Shown: piece after piece, positions 7,329 through 14,980 of the stretch
Numbering within the stretch: the first letter of the stretch is position 1
Layout: every line of letters begins with the position of its first letter
IMG/VR virus record: IMGVR_UViG_3300031841_003411
Location: 1-28,197 of that record
DNA length: 28,197 bases
Strand: one strand, 5' to 3'
DNA from: a virus
Notes under the pieces: generated by a model
What the model was told of the DNA's origin: nothing
Databases searched by the model: none
What the model saw: only the letters and a program-made list of their open reading frames with translations
Translations under genes and position numbers: made by a program

Positions 7329-8862
7329 CTTGACCTCCTTGCTCTATTGATTGCTCAGCCGCTTGTTGTACTGATTCTGTAATTTGTTTCACTTCATCTT
7401 CTGATCTTACTAATGAAGCTGGGACACCCAATGTTTCCTGCCAATAACGCGGTAGATCTTCGATCTTGACCGAAGCGGCTACTACTTCAGGCGGTAATGA
7501 CTGCGCCACTGAGCCAAACCACAATTGGCTGTTTTGAAAATCTTCCTGACCTTCTGCCTTTGCTAGTGGGCTAGTCATTCGAATTGTCACCTCTCGACCA
7601 TCAACTCGCAAATCAGGCACCTTGCCTAATGATTGCATAATGTCGATAACAGCCGTCATCAATGGCTCGATAAGCTCTGTCTTTAATCTACCGAAACTCG
7701 CGCCTTGAGTTCTAAGCATGTCCTGATTTCTTAGCGTAATCTCTGTTGCTGTTCGTACCGGGTCGGATAAATCACCCATTGGGTCAGCAAATAGAGCTTT
7801 TCTAATGCCGTTTTGTAAATCTTCGAGTAACGCGCCACCCAAACCAATGTCGCCTGCTCTTGGTAGTGCTGATAGCGAAGGGTTACCGCTTGCATTACTA
7901 GCCACTGGAAGTATCGCGCCCGGTGCTATTCGTGCGGTATGGGGGTTAAAAATCCCATCATCAACGCCCGTATAAACCCCAGTCATTTGAATTGCTGCGT
8001 TCTTTAACGTGAATTCGCGCACCTTATTAGCTGTTCTAATGTCTGCGATCATCTGGACAATGGGCCCACGCCCATAAACCTCGCCCGGTGTTACATGCCA
8101 GCGCACAGGAATAACACGCTTGCTATTAAATGATTGGGTGAATATTAAGGCTTTAAGCGGCTTGTAGATGATGACTTGATGATATTTGCCATCTTTAGGG
8201 TTAAATAGTACGCCGTTAAGTATTTCTACTTCTTTCGATGACTCTTTAGCTGCTAGTTTTGCTAATGCTTCAGGTAATTCCGCACTTGGCCATAGTCGTT
8301 TAATATGCGAAGGCTTAACCTTCTGCTTGCGCCATGTGCTCTCAATTGGGCCAGAAGGCGGCTTTTCTGGGTATAACTCGGCTAAAGGTATATTGCTGAA
8401 CCTTATCACCTCGCCCTTGGAAAAATCCCCCTCTTCTACTGCAATAGCGCCTGTGCCGATACCTAGATCAATCAGTGTCGGTGCTATTTCTGTGTAGAAG
8501 TTTGAGTGGTTAAGCTCGTCAAATACCTGAGAAGTGATTTCTTCAAGGTCCTCATTCACTTTGTCCTCGTCTGCTTCTGGTATATCCGAACCAGCCACGA
8601 ACTCCAAATACTCTTGCCAAGGTGGCATAAATGCGCCCTGTATTCGATTGGCAAACTGCTGGAGTCCTAGGACAGCGGTAGAGTCATAAACTTGACGGTT
8701 CTTTGATTGACCCTGCGAATGATCATTGAACGTCTCACGGTTAGGTGCTGCGTAATCGAACGCCTCTTGATGCAATGCTCGCCACAGCTCACGAATACGA
8801 GCAGCCTCATCAAAGCGCTTGATTAAGTCTGTAACTGAGCCTAGCCCCTTCGGTGTTTCCAT
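7318..8862 (-). CDS. Portal (head-to-tail connector) protein
   Basis: 514 residues, near the usual length for podovirus portals. The start (LIKRFDEAARIRELWRALHQ, then AFDYAAPNRETF) is characteristic, followed by VYDSTAVLGLQQFANRIQGA (residues 58-77) and MPPWQEYLEF, and in the second half the HTARIAPGAILP and DPVRTATEITLRNQDMLR segments of the head-to-tail connecting protein family. Twelve copies form the vertex ring through which the terminase pumps DNA. The C-terminal 30 residues are Gln and Glu rich. Its ATG overlaps the upstream gene's stop codon. Confidence 0.85.
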   Translation of the reverse strand: METPKGLGSVTDLIKRFDEAARIRELWRALHQEAFDYAAPNRETFNDHSQGQSKNRQVYDSTAVLGLQQFANRIQGAFMPPWQEYLEFVAGSDIPEADEDKVNEDLEEITSQVFDELNHSNFYTEIAPTLIDLGIGTGAIAVEEGDFSKGEVIRFSNIPLAELYPEKPPSGPIESTWRKQKVKPSHIKRLWPSAELPEALAKLAAKESSKEVEILNGVLFNPKDGKYHQVIIYKPLKALIFTQSFNSKRVIPVRWHVTPGEVYGRGPIVQMIADIRTANKVREFTLKNAAIQMTGVYTGVDDGIFNPHTARIAPGAILPVASNASGNPSLSALPRAGDIGLGGALLEDLQNGIRKALFADPMGDLSDPVRTATEITLRNQDMLRTQGASFGRLKTELIEPLMTAVIDIMQSLGKVPDLRVDGREVTIRMTSPLAKAEGQEDFQNSQLWFGSVAQSLPPEVVAASVKIEDLPRYWQETLGVPASLVRSEDEVKQITESVQQAAEQSIEQGGQVAG

Positions 8863-9074
8863 TAGTCACCGCCTAGCTTATTTGACATTCCGCTAGTGCC
8901 ACGTTCTGACGTTGACACTAATAATGATCGACCGCCTGCTTTGCTTGTTGCCATTGCCTTACGTCTAGCAACCTCATCATCTGCTTCAGCAAGTCTCAAC
9001 TCTTCTTTCTTCTGCTGTGCCTTTAACGCGCTATCATCTGGTTTTTTTGGTTTACCGCCTAGTACGTCACCCAT
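8862..9074 (-). CDS. Small charged protein upstream of portal
   Basis: 70 residues, mostly Lys, Asp, Glu and Ala, with a GRSLLVSTSERG segment at 48-59 and no hydrophobic core, so probably an extended helix with flexible ends. Similar short proteins lie between terminase and portal genes in other podoviruses. It overlaps the portal start by one base. Function unknown. Confidence 0.5.
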   Translation of the reverse strand: MGDVLGGKPKKPDDSALKAQQKKEELRLAEADDEVARRKAMATSKAGGRSLLVSTSERGTSGMSNKLGGD

Positions 9075-9075
9075 A

Positions 9076-9468
9076 TTAACTCCTATTGATTAGATATTTA
9101 TACAACTGATACGGCGTATGAATAAAGAAATCTTTAATTCCCAGCACGCCCTTGATTACTTCTACACAATTAAACACGCATAAACGAGCCATTTTAGACT
9201 TGCGTGATATATGAACAGTTACAGGGATAATCACAGCGTCAGCCCCAGCATATAGCCTTGGATGGGGGAAATCATTTGTTGACACCAGCGATAAATGAAT
9301 GTGTGACTGTGTTGGGTCTATAACTTGCCATAAATATCCACCTTCTGTTTCCCTCATAGCATACACATGTTGGAAGCCTTTTTGAAGATACTTCGTCAAA
9401 ATATTGTCGTTTTCTGCGTTTATAAATACAATGTGCCAATTTTCTGACACTTCTTCACTAGGTTTCAT
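9076..9468 (-). CDS. Unknown protein between terminase and portal, possible peptidase fold
   Basis: 130 residues. Visible features are WHIVFI (11-16), GFQHVYA (31-37), SHIHLSLV (55-62) and, late, CVFNCVEVIKGVLGI followed by a TPYQLYKYL helix. A His early and a Cys starting a helix later, followed by a TPxxLxxxL stretch, are compatible with circularly permuted NlpC/P60-type proteins, but no active site can be assigned with confidence. Its start overlaps the terminase stop by four bases. Confidence 0.45.
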   Translation of the reverse strand: MKPSEEVSENWHIVFINAENDNILTKYLQKGFQHVYAMRETEGGYLWQVIDPTQSHIHLSLVSTNDFPHPRLYAGADAVIIPVTVHISRKSKMARLCVFNCVEVIKGVLGIKDFFIHTPYQLYKYLINRS

Positions 9469-11765
9469 TCGAATAGATCAAAGTCAGTTCTTGCCACAAT
9501 TGGCCTTTCAAACTCTGTAGACTCACGTTTTAGAGCTGCCCTACCTTCTCCACAGGCTAATAATCCATATTCGCCGGCTTCGCAATTAGAAACCAGAACT
9601 CCATTGGCGTAATAACAATGAGCTTCTTCAACTTCAATGCTATATACGACCCTCTCTTCTATATGTTCTTGCTCTACACCTTTGACCGCACCATTTACTT
9701 CTGGATGCAGATGTTGACCTAACAGAGTATTCTTCATTGCACTCCACGCAAGCTTTCTTAACGATAGTGCTTTTCGCGAATAATGCCGCTGCCCCTTTCC
9801 TGCCAATTTCTCTGGCTTTGTCTTGGTTACGTTTTCTCCACTCAACTGCTTCCTTCTGCGCCTTTTCGATGTTACGAAGAGCTGTTTTTTCCCTATTATC
9901 CCTATCTTCTCTCCAGTGCCTCTTGTGGTGTTCGCTACTGTGTAGGCACATAAGGTTTTCTGGTGAGTTATTAAAGGTATTCCCATCAACATGGTGAACA
10001 TCGTGCTTATCTGGTATCTTACCTTTGTGGTAAATATATACTTCGCGGTGCAAATACTTTGAATCAACGCTTTTATAATACCCGTCTCTTTTATAAAACC
10101 TAACCCCATTAAACTCATAAATTTTGTTTTTAGCGCTAGACCTAATCGGTAAAACTTCCAATGGTATGACCATAACCTACCCTCATTTGAAATAAATCTG
10201 TATTTTACCGCATCAGCTGGAATAAATCCATTTAGCGTCCAAACAGGATGATCTGGTGTGCACCTTGCAAACCCAGCATCTATAGTTAAAGCTTTTCGAC
10301 TGCCTGTAGCTAAAATCTTTCTAGCGCCTAATGGCGTGTTAACTAAATCACCTTCCTTCAACAACGCTACATCTATATAACCAAACGGAGTCGAGATCAT
10401 TGTCCCAGCCACAAAACATACATGAGAATACTTATTCTTGTCCGGCTCATCGTGATACCTCTCATCCCCTGCCACTTGCTTTCTTTTATAGCAGAATCCA
10501 CCAGCTAGACCTTTACGCCAAGTCTTACACTTTGGGCTTATCATAAATGCTGGCTTGCCATCCATACACAGGCGTTTCATAGGGTTAATGATTGATGATC
10601 GCCTAACTAACGGGTCATTTGTGTGTGTTGGCTGGACGTTTATTCCATGCTTCCACAATACTTTAAACGGTGTCATTTCGGTAGCTTGGCCTTTCTGGTC
10701 GCCTGCTGGGTCCCCTCCACCTGTTTGAAATGTAAAGCCGGGGTAAGTTTGATCTATATAAAGTTTTAATTCTGGTGCAAATACAGCCGCGCTCATATCT
10801 TCCGTCACAAGCTCGTCGAATCCTATATACCTGCCCATTGCTTTATCATATTGAATAAAGCTACAGGCAGGCGTTCTACCGAAGTCAACGCCCAAAATTA
10901 TTGGTAAATGCGGTGATGGTTTGTACTCTTCGCTCATACAGTGAACAGAATCAACATATTCAGGATAAACAGGCTTACCATCAGCAACAAAGCCATATTC
11001 ATTCGCTAGATTGACTTTTATCCAATCTGGTGACTTACCTTGCATGCCTTTGATGTAATAGCCATCGGGAAGGTTAATAAGATTCTCGGCATTTTCATTG
11101 ATGATAAACTTGTCGCCCTGCTGTATAACTCCTCCCGGTTGCCTGTGAAAGTTCCAGCCCTCAGGGTGAATATTCTCGGCTAGATCATAATACCAGTGGT
11201 CCTCATCTGGTGCGTTAGTGTCGCCAATCATGCCGTGCCAAGTTGGGCTGACGCCTCCAGCTGCCTTAGATGGATAACGGCCATGTCTTAAGTCTGCCAT
11301 GTCAACAACGGCCTTATTCAGCTCTTTAACCTCATTTAACCAAAACCCTGTAGCTTGAGCACCCCTGAGTTTTTTCACAGCGTCAGCACGGTCTAAGGCT
11401 AAGAATATAAGCTCTGATTTAACATTCGTTCCATCTTCTAGATCAAAGTCTAATCTGTGCGTTGGTGGCTCTAAGCCTCCACCTGTGTACCTGCCTAAAT
11501 CACGATAAAGCTCTAGCCAATCTTTGATCGTTGTAGTCGTTAAATCGGGGAATGTGTTTCTTACTGCGTAGAATCTTGATGGCCTAACGTTCTGCTCATT
11601 GGGTGCTTGGTTGCACATAGCATTAAATAGCTTCTGACAGGCTTGAACTGTCTTACCACTGCCCAATGGCCCCATAATAAACTCAACGCGGTCCCATGAG
11701 CGTGCAAAGTCACCTAATGCCTTGCCTTGGGGCTTAGTTATGAATTCAATCGTCGCTGCTGTCAT
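9465..11765 (-). CDS. terL: Terminase large subunit containing an intein
   Basis: ATP-driven DNA-packaging motor and nuclease. 766 residues from the ATG at 11765; a longer frame begins at a TTG at 11786. Walker A is GPLGSGKT (32-39); a Walker B-like strand ending in Glu is GFWLNEV (140-146). The nuclease domain shows GVDFGRTP (Asp 294), GGGDPAG (Asp 352) and the last acidic motif, YSHVCEAGEYG, split by an intein. Residues 450-727 are the intein; splicing leaves a 488-residue terminase, normal for the family. It overlaps the small-subunit gene by 20 bases. The intein sits in the nuclease active-site motif, so unspliced protein should be inactive as nuclease. Confidence 0.88.
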   Translation of the reverse strand: MTAATIEFITKPQGKALGDFARSWDRVEFIMGPLGSGKTVQACQKLFNAMCNQAPNEQNVRPSRFYAVRNTFPDLTTTTIKDWLELYRDLGRYTGGGLEPPTHRLDFDLEDGTNVKSELIFLALDRADAVKKLRGAQATGFWLNEVKELNKAVVDMADLRHGRYPSKAAGGVSPTWHGMIGDTNAPDEDHWYYDLAENIHPEGWNFHRQPGGVIQQGDKFIINENAENLINLPDGYYIKGMQGKSPDWIKVNLANEYGFVADGKPVYPEYVDSVHCMSEEYKPSPHLPIILGVDFGRTPACSFIQYDKAMGRYIGFDELVTEDMSAAVFAPELKLYIDQTYPGFTFQTGGGDPAGDQKGQATEMTPFKVLWKHGINVQPTHTNDPLVRRSSIINPMKRLCMDGKPAFMISPKCKTWRKGLAGGFCYKRKQVAGDERYHDEPDKNKYSHVCFVAGTMISTPFGYIDVALLKEGDLVNTPLGARKILATGSRKALTIDAGFARCTPDHPVWTLNGFIPADAVKYRFISNEGRLWSYHWKFYRLGLALKTKFMSLMGLGFIKETGIIKALIQSICTAKYIFTTKVRYQISTMFTMLMGIPLITHQKTLCAYTVANTTRGTGEKIGIIGKKQLFVTSKRRRRKQLSGENVTKTKPEKLAGKGQRHYSRKALSLRKLAWSAMKNTLLGQHLHPEVNGAVKGVEQEHIEERVVYSIEVEEAHCYYANGVLVSNCEAGEYGLLACGEGRAALKRESTEFERPIVARTDFDLFE
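9585..10418 (-). mobile_element. Intein in terminase, 278 residues
   Basis: The in-frame insert begins at Cys (codon 10418-10416) with CFVAGTMISTPFG, an intein block A. Block B follows as CTPDHPVWT, with the usual Thr and His. Block F is VVYSIEVEEAHCYYANG and block G is GVLVSN followed by Cys, the first C-extein residue. The penultimate residue is Ser rather than the common His, as in some other inteins. About 190 residues between blocks B and F show no in-frame endonuclease; they are basic, low in acidic residues and coincide with an HNH gene in another frame. Terminase ends and insert ends join cleanly into an uninterrupted conserved motif. Confidence 0.9.
9640..10173 (-). CDS. HNH endonuclease nested out of frame inside the intein
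   Basis: 177 residues in the -1 (equally +2) frame relative to terminase, same strand. ATG at 10173 has a GAGG seven bases upstream, and the frame is closed just before it by TGA and TAG, so it is translated on its own and not as an N-terminal fusion. HNH motif: VHHVDGN (59-65), NN (68-69), NL (73-74), then His at 78, 82 and 83. A C-terminal zinc-finger-like part has CVEC (142-145) and CGQRC (162-166). It ends over the first codons of block F. Expected role: cut intein-free terminase alleles to spread the intein. Activity is inferred from the family. Confidence 0.88.
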   Translation of the reverse strand: MVIPLEVLPIRSSAKNKIYEFNGVRFYKRDGYYKSVDSKYLHREVYIYHKGKIPDKHDVHHVDGNTFNNSPENLMCLHSSEHHKRHWREDRDNREKTALRNIEKAQKEAVEWRKRNQDKAREIGRKGAAALFAKSTIVKKACVECNEEYSVRSTSASRSKWCGQRCRARTYRREGRI

Positions 11766-12009
11766 CTTGGCCCGATAAATCGACAACTTTCACAATATGC
11801 CTTACGTTAACATCGCCTTTAATCGATAAAGGCAACACCTTACCCACTAGTGTTAGAAAAGCATTGGGGTTAGCTTCGGCCTGCTCTTGAAGATAGTTAA
11901 TACCTCCAGCTCTATCTAAAGCTGTTAAAACCATATCTTTAAGCTCTTTAGTCACCTTGTTTGGTGTTCCTGCCGTCCTACCTCCCGTTTTCTTTCTCTT
12001 CGCTGTCAT
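11746..12009 (-). CDS. terS: Terminase small subunit
   Basis: 87 residues. The N-terminus KKTGGRTAGTPNKVTKELKD (6-25) and the middle AGGINYLQEQAEANPNAFL are typical of short phage small-terminase or DNA-recognition proteins. The C-terminus is acidic (DLSGQDDSSDD). It lies directly before the large subunit and overlaps its start. Such proteins bind the packaging site and load the motor. Confidence comes from pattern plus position. Confidence 0.7.
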   Translation of the reverse strand: MTAKRKKTGGRTAGTPNKVTKELKDMVLTALDRAGGINYLQEQAEANPNAFLTLVGKVLPLSIKGDVNVRHIVKVVDLSGQDDSSDD

Positions 12010-12037
12010 TTCTAAATACCTCTACTATAGATAAAGT

Positions 12038-12235
12038 CTACATGCTATCATTCATGTAATACGCCGCTCTCAAGTAAGCCTCTAGAACTTTTCTTGCTCT
12101 AGTGAATTTATACTGACTAATACCTAAATCAAGCTTTATGCTTTTTAATGTTTCGCCTGTTTCTTGCTTTCTTCGCCATATAGCTAAACCAGTCGCATAA
12201 TAGTCGTCTAATTGGTTTTCTGTTAAAGCTGCCAT
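12038..12235 (-). CDS. Small protein with possible helix-turn-helix
   Basis: 65 residues, starting after GGAGCTAAA. The segment LKSIKLDLGISQYKFTRARK (30-49) has the spacing of a helix-turn-helix, suggesting DNA binding near the terminase genes. It could be part of packaging-site recognition or a regulator; no closer family is recognised. The start lies one base past the stop codon of the 58-residue gene upstream. Confidence 0.5.
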   Translation of the reverse strand: MAALTENQLDDYYATGLAIWRRKQETGETLKSIKLDLGISQYKFTRARKVLEAYLRAAYYMNDSM

Positions 12236-12236
12236 T

Positions 12237-12413
12237 TTAGCTCCTATACTTACTCATATCTTTTTTGCCTGGTTCCCAACGTTTCACGCCGAATTCTAGC
12301 AACATATTACCCTGCCCGGTCATTACTGCTAGTTTGCTGATTAACGCTTCTAAGTTATCGACTCGTTTCTTTAGTTCTAATACTGTCGGGGTTTTGCTGT
12401 TAGTGTTTGACAT
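12237..12413 (-). CDS. 58-residue hypothetical protein
   Basis: Starts at ATG 12413 inside the end of the previous gene and stops at TAA 12239-12237. The protein has a helical LELKKRVDNLEALISKLAVM part (12-31), probably a short coiled coil, then a GVKRWEPGKKDMSKYRS tail. Tight packing against both neighbours and the ribosome binding site of the next gene at its 3' end support it being real. Function unknown. Confidence 0.5.
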   Translation of the reverse strand: MSNTNSKTPTVLELKKRVDNLEALISKLAVMTGQGNMLLEFGVKRWEPGKKDMSKYRS

Positions 12414-12666
12414 TCGTTGATCTCTTTAATGTTAGTTTACGTTCTGCAAGTTTTAACTTCTCTTCAATAAATAAAGCATCAGTTCTCTGCTTTGCTTGAT
12501 CTACTATGTGTTTTCTTATGTCGTTAAATGTTGATCGATACATCCCGGCCTTAGCAAATATCACAGCTAGCTCCTCTAACGACTCAGCGCCCTTGCTTAT
12601 GCTTTCACTTGCCAACTCTTCGATTGACTGCTCAATTAAATTGTATAGTGCGTCTTCACTTATCAT
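12400..12666 (-). CDS. Small helical protein, first gene of the late operon
   Basis: 88 residues, all predicted helical, with an acidic first half (LIEQSIEELASESISKGAES) and a basic end (LKLAERKLTLKRS). ATG follows AAGGAC; a TATAAT box lies only about ten bases upstream, so any transcript from it would be nearly leaderless. It shares the 120-base gap with a divergent plus-strand promoter. I do not recognise a family. Confidence 0.5.
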   Translation of the reverse strand: MISEDALYNLIEQSIEELASESISKGAESLEELAVIFAKAGMYRSTFNDIRKHIVDQAKQRTDALFIEEKLKLAERKLTLKRSTNVKH

Positions 12667-12716
12667 GTCCTTATTATAGCATAAAAAATTATTTTAAAAT
12701 AAATTACATTTTCTTG

Positions 12717-12745
12717 TTGACTTGTTACGCGTAACACAATAAACT
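12717..12745 (+). promoter_or_regulatory. Promoter of the short plus-strand transcript
   Basis: TTGACT (12717-12722), 17-base spacer, TAAACT (12740-12745). It lies 45 bases upstream of the gene at 12790 and reads away from the terminase operon. The spacer is almost filled by a perfect palindrome. Confidence 0.65.
12723..12736. promoter_or_regulatory. Palindromic operator candidate inside the promoter spacer
   Basis: TGTTACGCGTAACA is a perfect 14-base palindrome located exactly between the -35 and -10 boxes. A repressor dimer bound here would block RNA polymerase. The regulator is not identified; the YdaS-like protein at 18649-18843 is one candidate. Confidence 0.5.
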
Positions 12746-12789
12746 ATCTTCAAGCGTTAAGAAAGACGCATCACAAACGGAGCAATAAA

Positions 12790-13020
12790 ATGACAACTTT
12801 ACTATCATTAGACGAAAAAAACACAATCAATTTAAAAATGAAAGGGTATAAGCTTAGCGATGGCGACATGCTTTTAGTTGGAAGTAAAGAGGAGCTAGAC
12901 AAGGCTGAAAAATTCATTGATGAAGATGGGTTCGGTGGCATATATTTTGACCCTACTGGTGGTGAGCATAGTTATACAGAATATATGTTCGTAGACAACG
13001 CGATAAGACTTTATAACTAA
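12790..13020 (+). CDS. Hypothetical protein of the short plus-strand transcript
   Basis: 76 residues, with GGAG seven bases before the ATG. The sequence is mixed helix and strand with an acidic FIDEDGFGGIYFDPTGGEHS loop (42-61) and no membrane segment or cysteine. It has its own promoter, possibly repressible, and is followed two bases later by a 47-residue gene and a terminator, so the pair forms an independent unit inside otherwise minus-strand DNA. Such isolated units are often morons or regulators; function unknown. Confidence 0.6.
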   Translation: MTTLLSLDEKNTINLKMKGYKLSDGDMLLVGSKEELDKAEKFIDEDGFGGIYFDPTGGEHSYTEYMFVDNAIRLYN

Positions 13021-13021
13021 T

Positions 13022-13165
13022 ATGCCTAAATCAAATAAAGAAAGACAGGCCCTGTTGCGTAAGCGCAGGGCGGAGCAAGGGCTAATAGAAGTTAGGGGGG
13101 TATACGCTAAGAAAGAAGATATACCAGATATTAAAGACTTCGCCAACTCACTTAAACAAAAATAA
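13022..13165 (+). CDS. 47-residue basic protein
   Basis: ATG begins one base after the upstream stop codon, so translation is probably coupled. The protein starts KERQALLRKRRAEQGLIEVR, a basic helix, then VYAKKEDIPDIKDFANSL. Similar short proteins with an ERQ..LR.RR helix and a GLIEVRG strand are common in phages and look like small ribbon-helix-helix-type DNA binders; that assignment is tentative. A terminator follows twelve bases later. Confidence 0.55.
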   Translation: MPKSNKERQALLRKRRAEQGLIEVRGVYAKKEDIPDIKDFANSLKQK

Positions 13166-13176
13166 AAGCATATACG

Positions 13177-13201
13177 AAACCCCTATTTTTAGGGGTTTTT
13201 T
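13177..13201 (+). terminator. Rho-independent terminator
   Basis: Arms AAACCCC and GGGGTTT around an eight-base A/T loop, followed by a T run on the plus strand. It ends the short plus-strand unit. The minus-strand endolysin gene stops at its edge; on that strand there is no good T run, so it works mainly for plus-strand transcripts. Confidence 0.8.
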
Positions 13202-13583
13202 AATATGTCCAAGCCCAAGGCCTATTGCCAGTTTCAATATCATCAATATGAATAAATCTACTACTGAACGAACCCTTCTGGCTTAGCCCTAGCCCGTTTA
13301 TACCTACATCGGTTACTAAATCTATAAGCTCTAGAGCATCATTCCCATAGCAAAGTATATCCACTGCCTTTCCTGTTGTGTGAGGCCCGTTCTCACCAGT
13401 GCTTGATACATTCTTATTGTGATCTGGGCACCTGTAAGCCGAGCTTAATAACATTGGCTTACCCCAATACTCCCTAATTTGTTCTAACTTAACCATGAAA
13501 TCAGCGTCCATTTCAGCCCGACCACAGCCACATTTGCATTTAAGCTCGTTCTCTGTAAAGTGTTTACTGCTTTTAACTTTCAT
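13200..13583 (-). CDS. M15 peptidase endolysin
   Basis: 127 residues, the size of stand-alone M15 (D-Ala-D-Ala carboxypeptidase-like, VanY/M15A) lysins. SAYRCPDHN (48-56), GPHTTGKAVDI (66-76, giving His and Asp zinc ligands) and RFIHIDD (109-115, third ligand His) form the active site. The N-terminus HFTENELKCKCGCGR is usual for the family. No signal peptide, so it needs a holin, perhaps the gene at 25832-26131. Its start overlaps the metallophosphoesterase gene by eleven bases. Function: cleave peptide cross-links in host cell wall at lysis. Confidence 0.85.
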   Translation of the reverse strand: MKVKSSKHFTENELKCKCGCGRAEMDADFMVKLEQIREYWGKPMLLSSAYRCPDHNKNVSSTGENGPHTTGKAVDILCYGNDALELIDLVTDVGINGLGLSQKGSFSSRFIHIDDIETGNRPWAWTY

Positions 13584-14769
13584 TTTGCTGCTCTCTAAGT
13601 GATGACAAACTGAGCGTATGCCTTTCTATTTCGCCGTGTCGCTCATGTATATGAATTGACGACATATCACGCCCTGATCTGTACCCTTGTGCTGTGTGCC
13701 ATGCGTCTTTTCCCGCTAGTGTCCTGAATGATTCCCACATACACCCTGCTAGCTCCATTGAGTTTTTAGAATGAATGTGGCCAGTATACCAATATCTGTG
13801 TTTAGTTTCTCCCCAATCCAAAGGCTTATCAGTCGCCATAACTCCGGCTAACTTCTCGGGCTTGCAGCTATCGCCATGCGTTGAGCCTATCAAAACCTTG
13901 CCGTGCCTGTAGAACCAAAACTTGCTTGGTGAATTATCAACTGTCACTCGTTTGTTGTTCTCAAAATATAGACTCAAGGCTAAGGCTAATGCTTGGCTAG
14001 TGTGCTCGTCGTGGTTACCTATAACGTTTTTAACGATGACTTGCTTGTGTTTCTTTAGTGCTGAGTAGACACACTCAATCAAGGCCCTTGCCCCTATGTT
14101 TAAAACTTTATTCCACCTTGCATCTGTGTCAACGTCTGTGCCTGCGGTTGTTGTGCTGCTCTTTGAGTCAGCGTGGAAGAAGTCGCCTAGGTTAAGTATG
14201 ATTGCTGTGTGCGAAGGTGGGGACCTATCCACTAAATTACGAACAGCATCCTTCAAGTCTCTTTCTGCTATCTTTAGATCGAATGACTCTCCGCACTCTT
14301 TAGACCAAGCAAGCATACCAAAATGGGGGTCACCCATGGGATAGACTGTTAGCATTTCTTTATTACTGATTTTTGGCGACTTTACTAACTCGCTCGTTGC
14401 TTTGTAGCCCTCAAAAGCATCTTGGAATGAGTTGAGAACGCTGGTTAATACTTGGTCTTTATCTGCCTTTGTTTTTACCCACTGTATTTTTAAGTTTCCA
14501 GCTTCGTCATAAAGTGTACTTGTGCCTGATACCGTAAAACCCTCTGCTGCTGGCTTGGTCATATCATTGGCAGGTGCATAACCTTTAGCCGCCGCTTTTG
14601 CTTTTAGTGACTTTAAAGACCTTTGATTACCCCTGTGATCTGTTCTTAGTAGTTTTGAAGCTTTGGTGAAGTTCATATCGCACTCAATTAGTGCGTCGAT
14701 TATTCTTTCTTGGCCAGGCGCTGCAAACTCTCTCAGCCCGTTTAGGTATTCAACTGTGTCTTTAATCAC
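13573..14769 (-). CDS. Metallophosphoesterase
   Basis: 398 residues from a GTG at 14769, chosen because GGAGGGAGAAA precedes it and it overlaps the upstream stop by eight bases; the longest frame starts at 14832 and would overlap the neighbour by 71 bases. Calcineurin-like motifs in order: GDPHFG (146-151), GDFFH (195-199), GNHDEH (251-256), STHGD (296-300) and TGHIHS (329-334), which supply the two-metal site. The N-terminal 120 residues include an INxxTxAxxLL-like helix-turn-helix region. Phages often carry this enzyme; its substrate is unknown and might be a nucleic acid or a nucleotide. Confidence 0.85.
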   Translation of the reverse strand: MIKDTVEYLNGLREFAAPGQERIIDALIECDMNFTKASKLLRTDHRGNQRSLKSLKAKAAAKGYAPANDMTKPAAEGFTVSGTSTLYDEAGNLKIQWVKTKADKDQVLTSVLNSFQDAFEGYKATSELVKSPKISNKEMLTVYPMGDPHFGMLAWSKECGESFDLKIAERDLKDAVRNLVDRSPPSHTAIILNLGDFFHADSKSSTTTAGTDVDTDARWNKVLNIGARALIECVYSALKKHKQVIVKNVIGNHDEHTSQALALALSLYFENNKRVTVDNSPSKFWFYRHGKVLIGSTHGDSCKPEKLAGVMATDKPLDWGETKHRYWYTGHIHSKNSMELAGCMWESFRTLAGKDAWHTAQGYRSGRDMSSIHIHERHGEIERHTLSLSSLREQQNES

Positions 14770-14980
14770 TTTCTCCCTCCATGTCAAAAGCTCCGCAGCA
14801 ACACTCATTAGAGCTATACGCAGCGCATACACATATTCGTTTTATCTCACCAGTTTCCTTGTTCAAATCATACCCAACGATACCGAAATCCCCCTTTAAT
14901 ACTAACGTGGGGTATCTCTCATCGTCAGCCGTCAAGTAATAAGTAACTCCGTACGCCTTGCTGGCGTCACTCACTTTCAA
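14762..14980 (-). CDS. Small Cys-rich hypothetical protein
   Basis: 72 residues. The second half holds CVC and CCC clusters (Cys at about 51, 53, 61, 62 and 63), possibly a metal site, and ends in an acidic DMEGESD. It overlaps both neighbours, as do other genes of this run. No family recognised. Confidence 0.5.
   Translation of the reverse strand: MKVSDASKAYGVTYYLTADDERYPTLVLKGDFGIVGYDLNKETGEIKRICVCAAYSSNECCCGAFDMEGESD

Noticed and set aside
8186-8497. 103-codon plus-strand frame opposite the portal gene
   Set aside because: Antisense shadow of a clear portal gene, with no promoter or ribosome site.
9737-9997. Third open frame (plus strand) over the intein/HNH region
   Set aside because: No motif and low-complexity Leu/Ser/Phe composition typical of antisense shadows; two coding frames already explain the stretch.
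9640-10173. HNH as part of the intein polypeptide through a sequencing frameshift
   Set aside because: Both frames are intact to their ends, the intein blocks on both sides are in one frame, and the HNH has its own GAGG and ATG with in-frame stops just before it; a single error could not give this.
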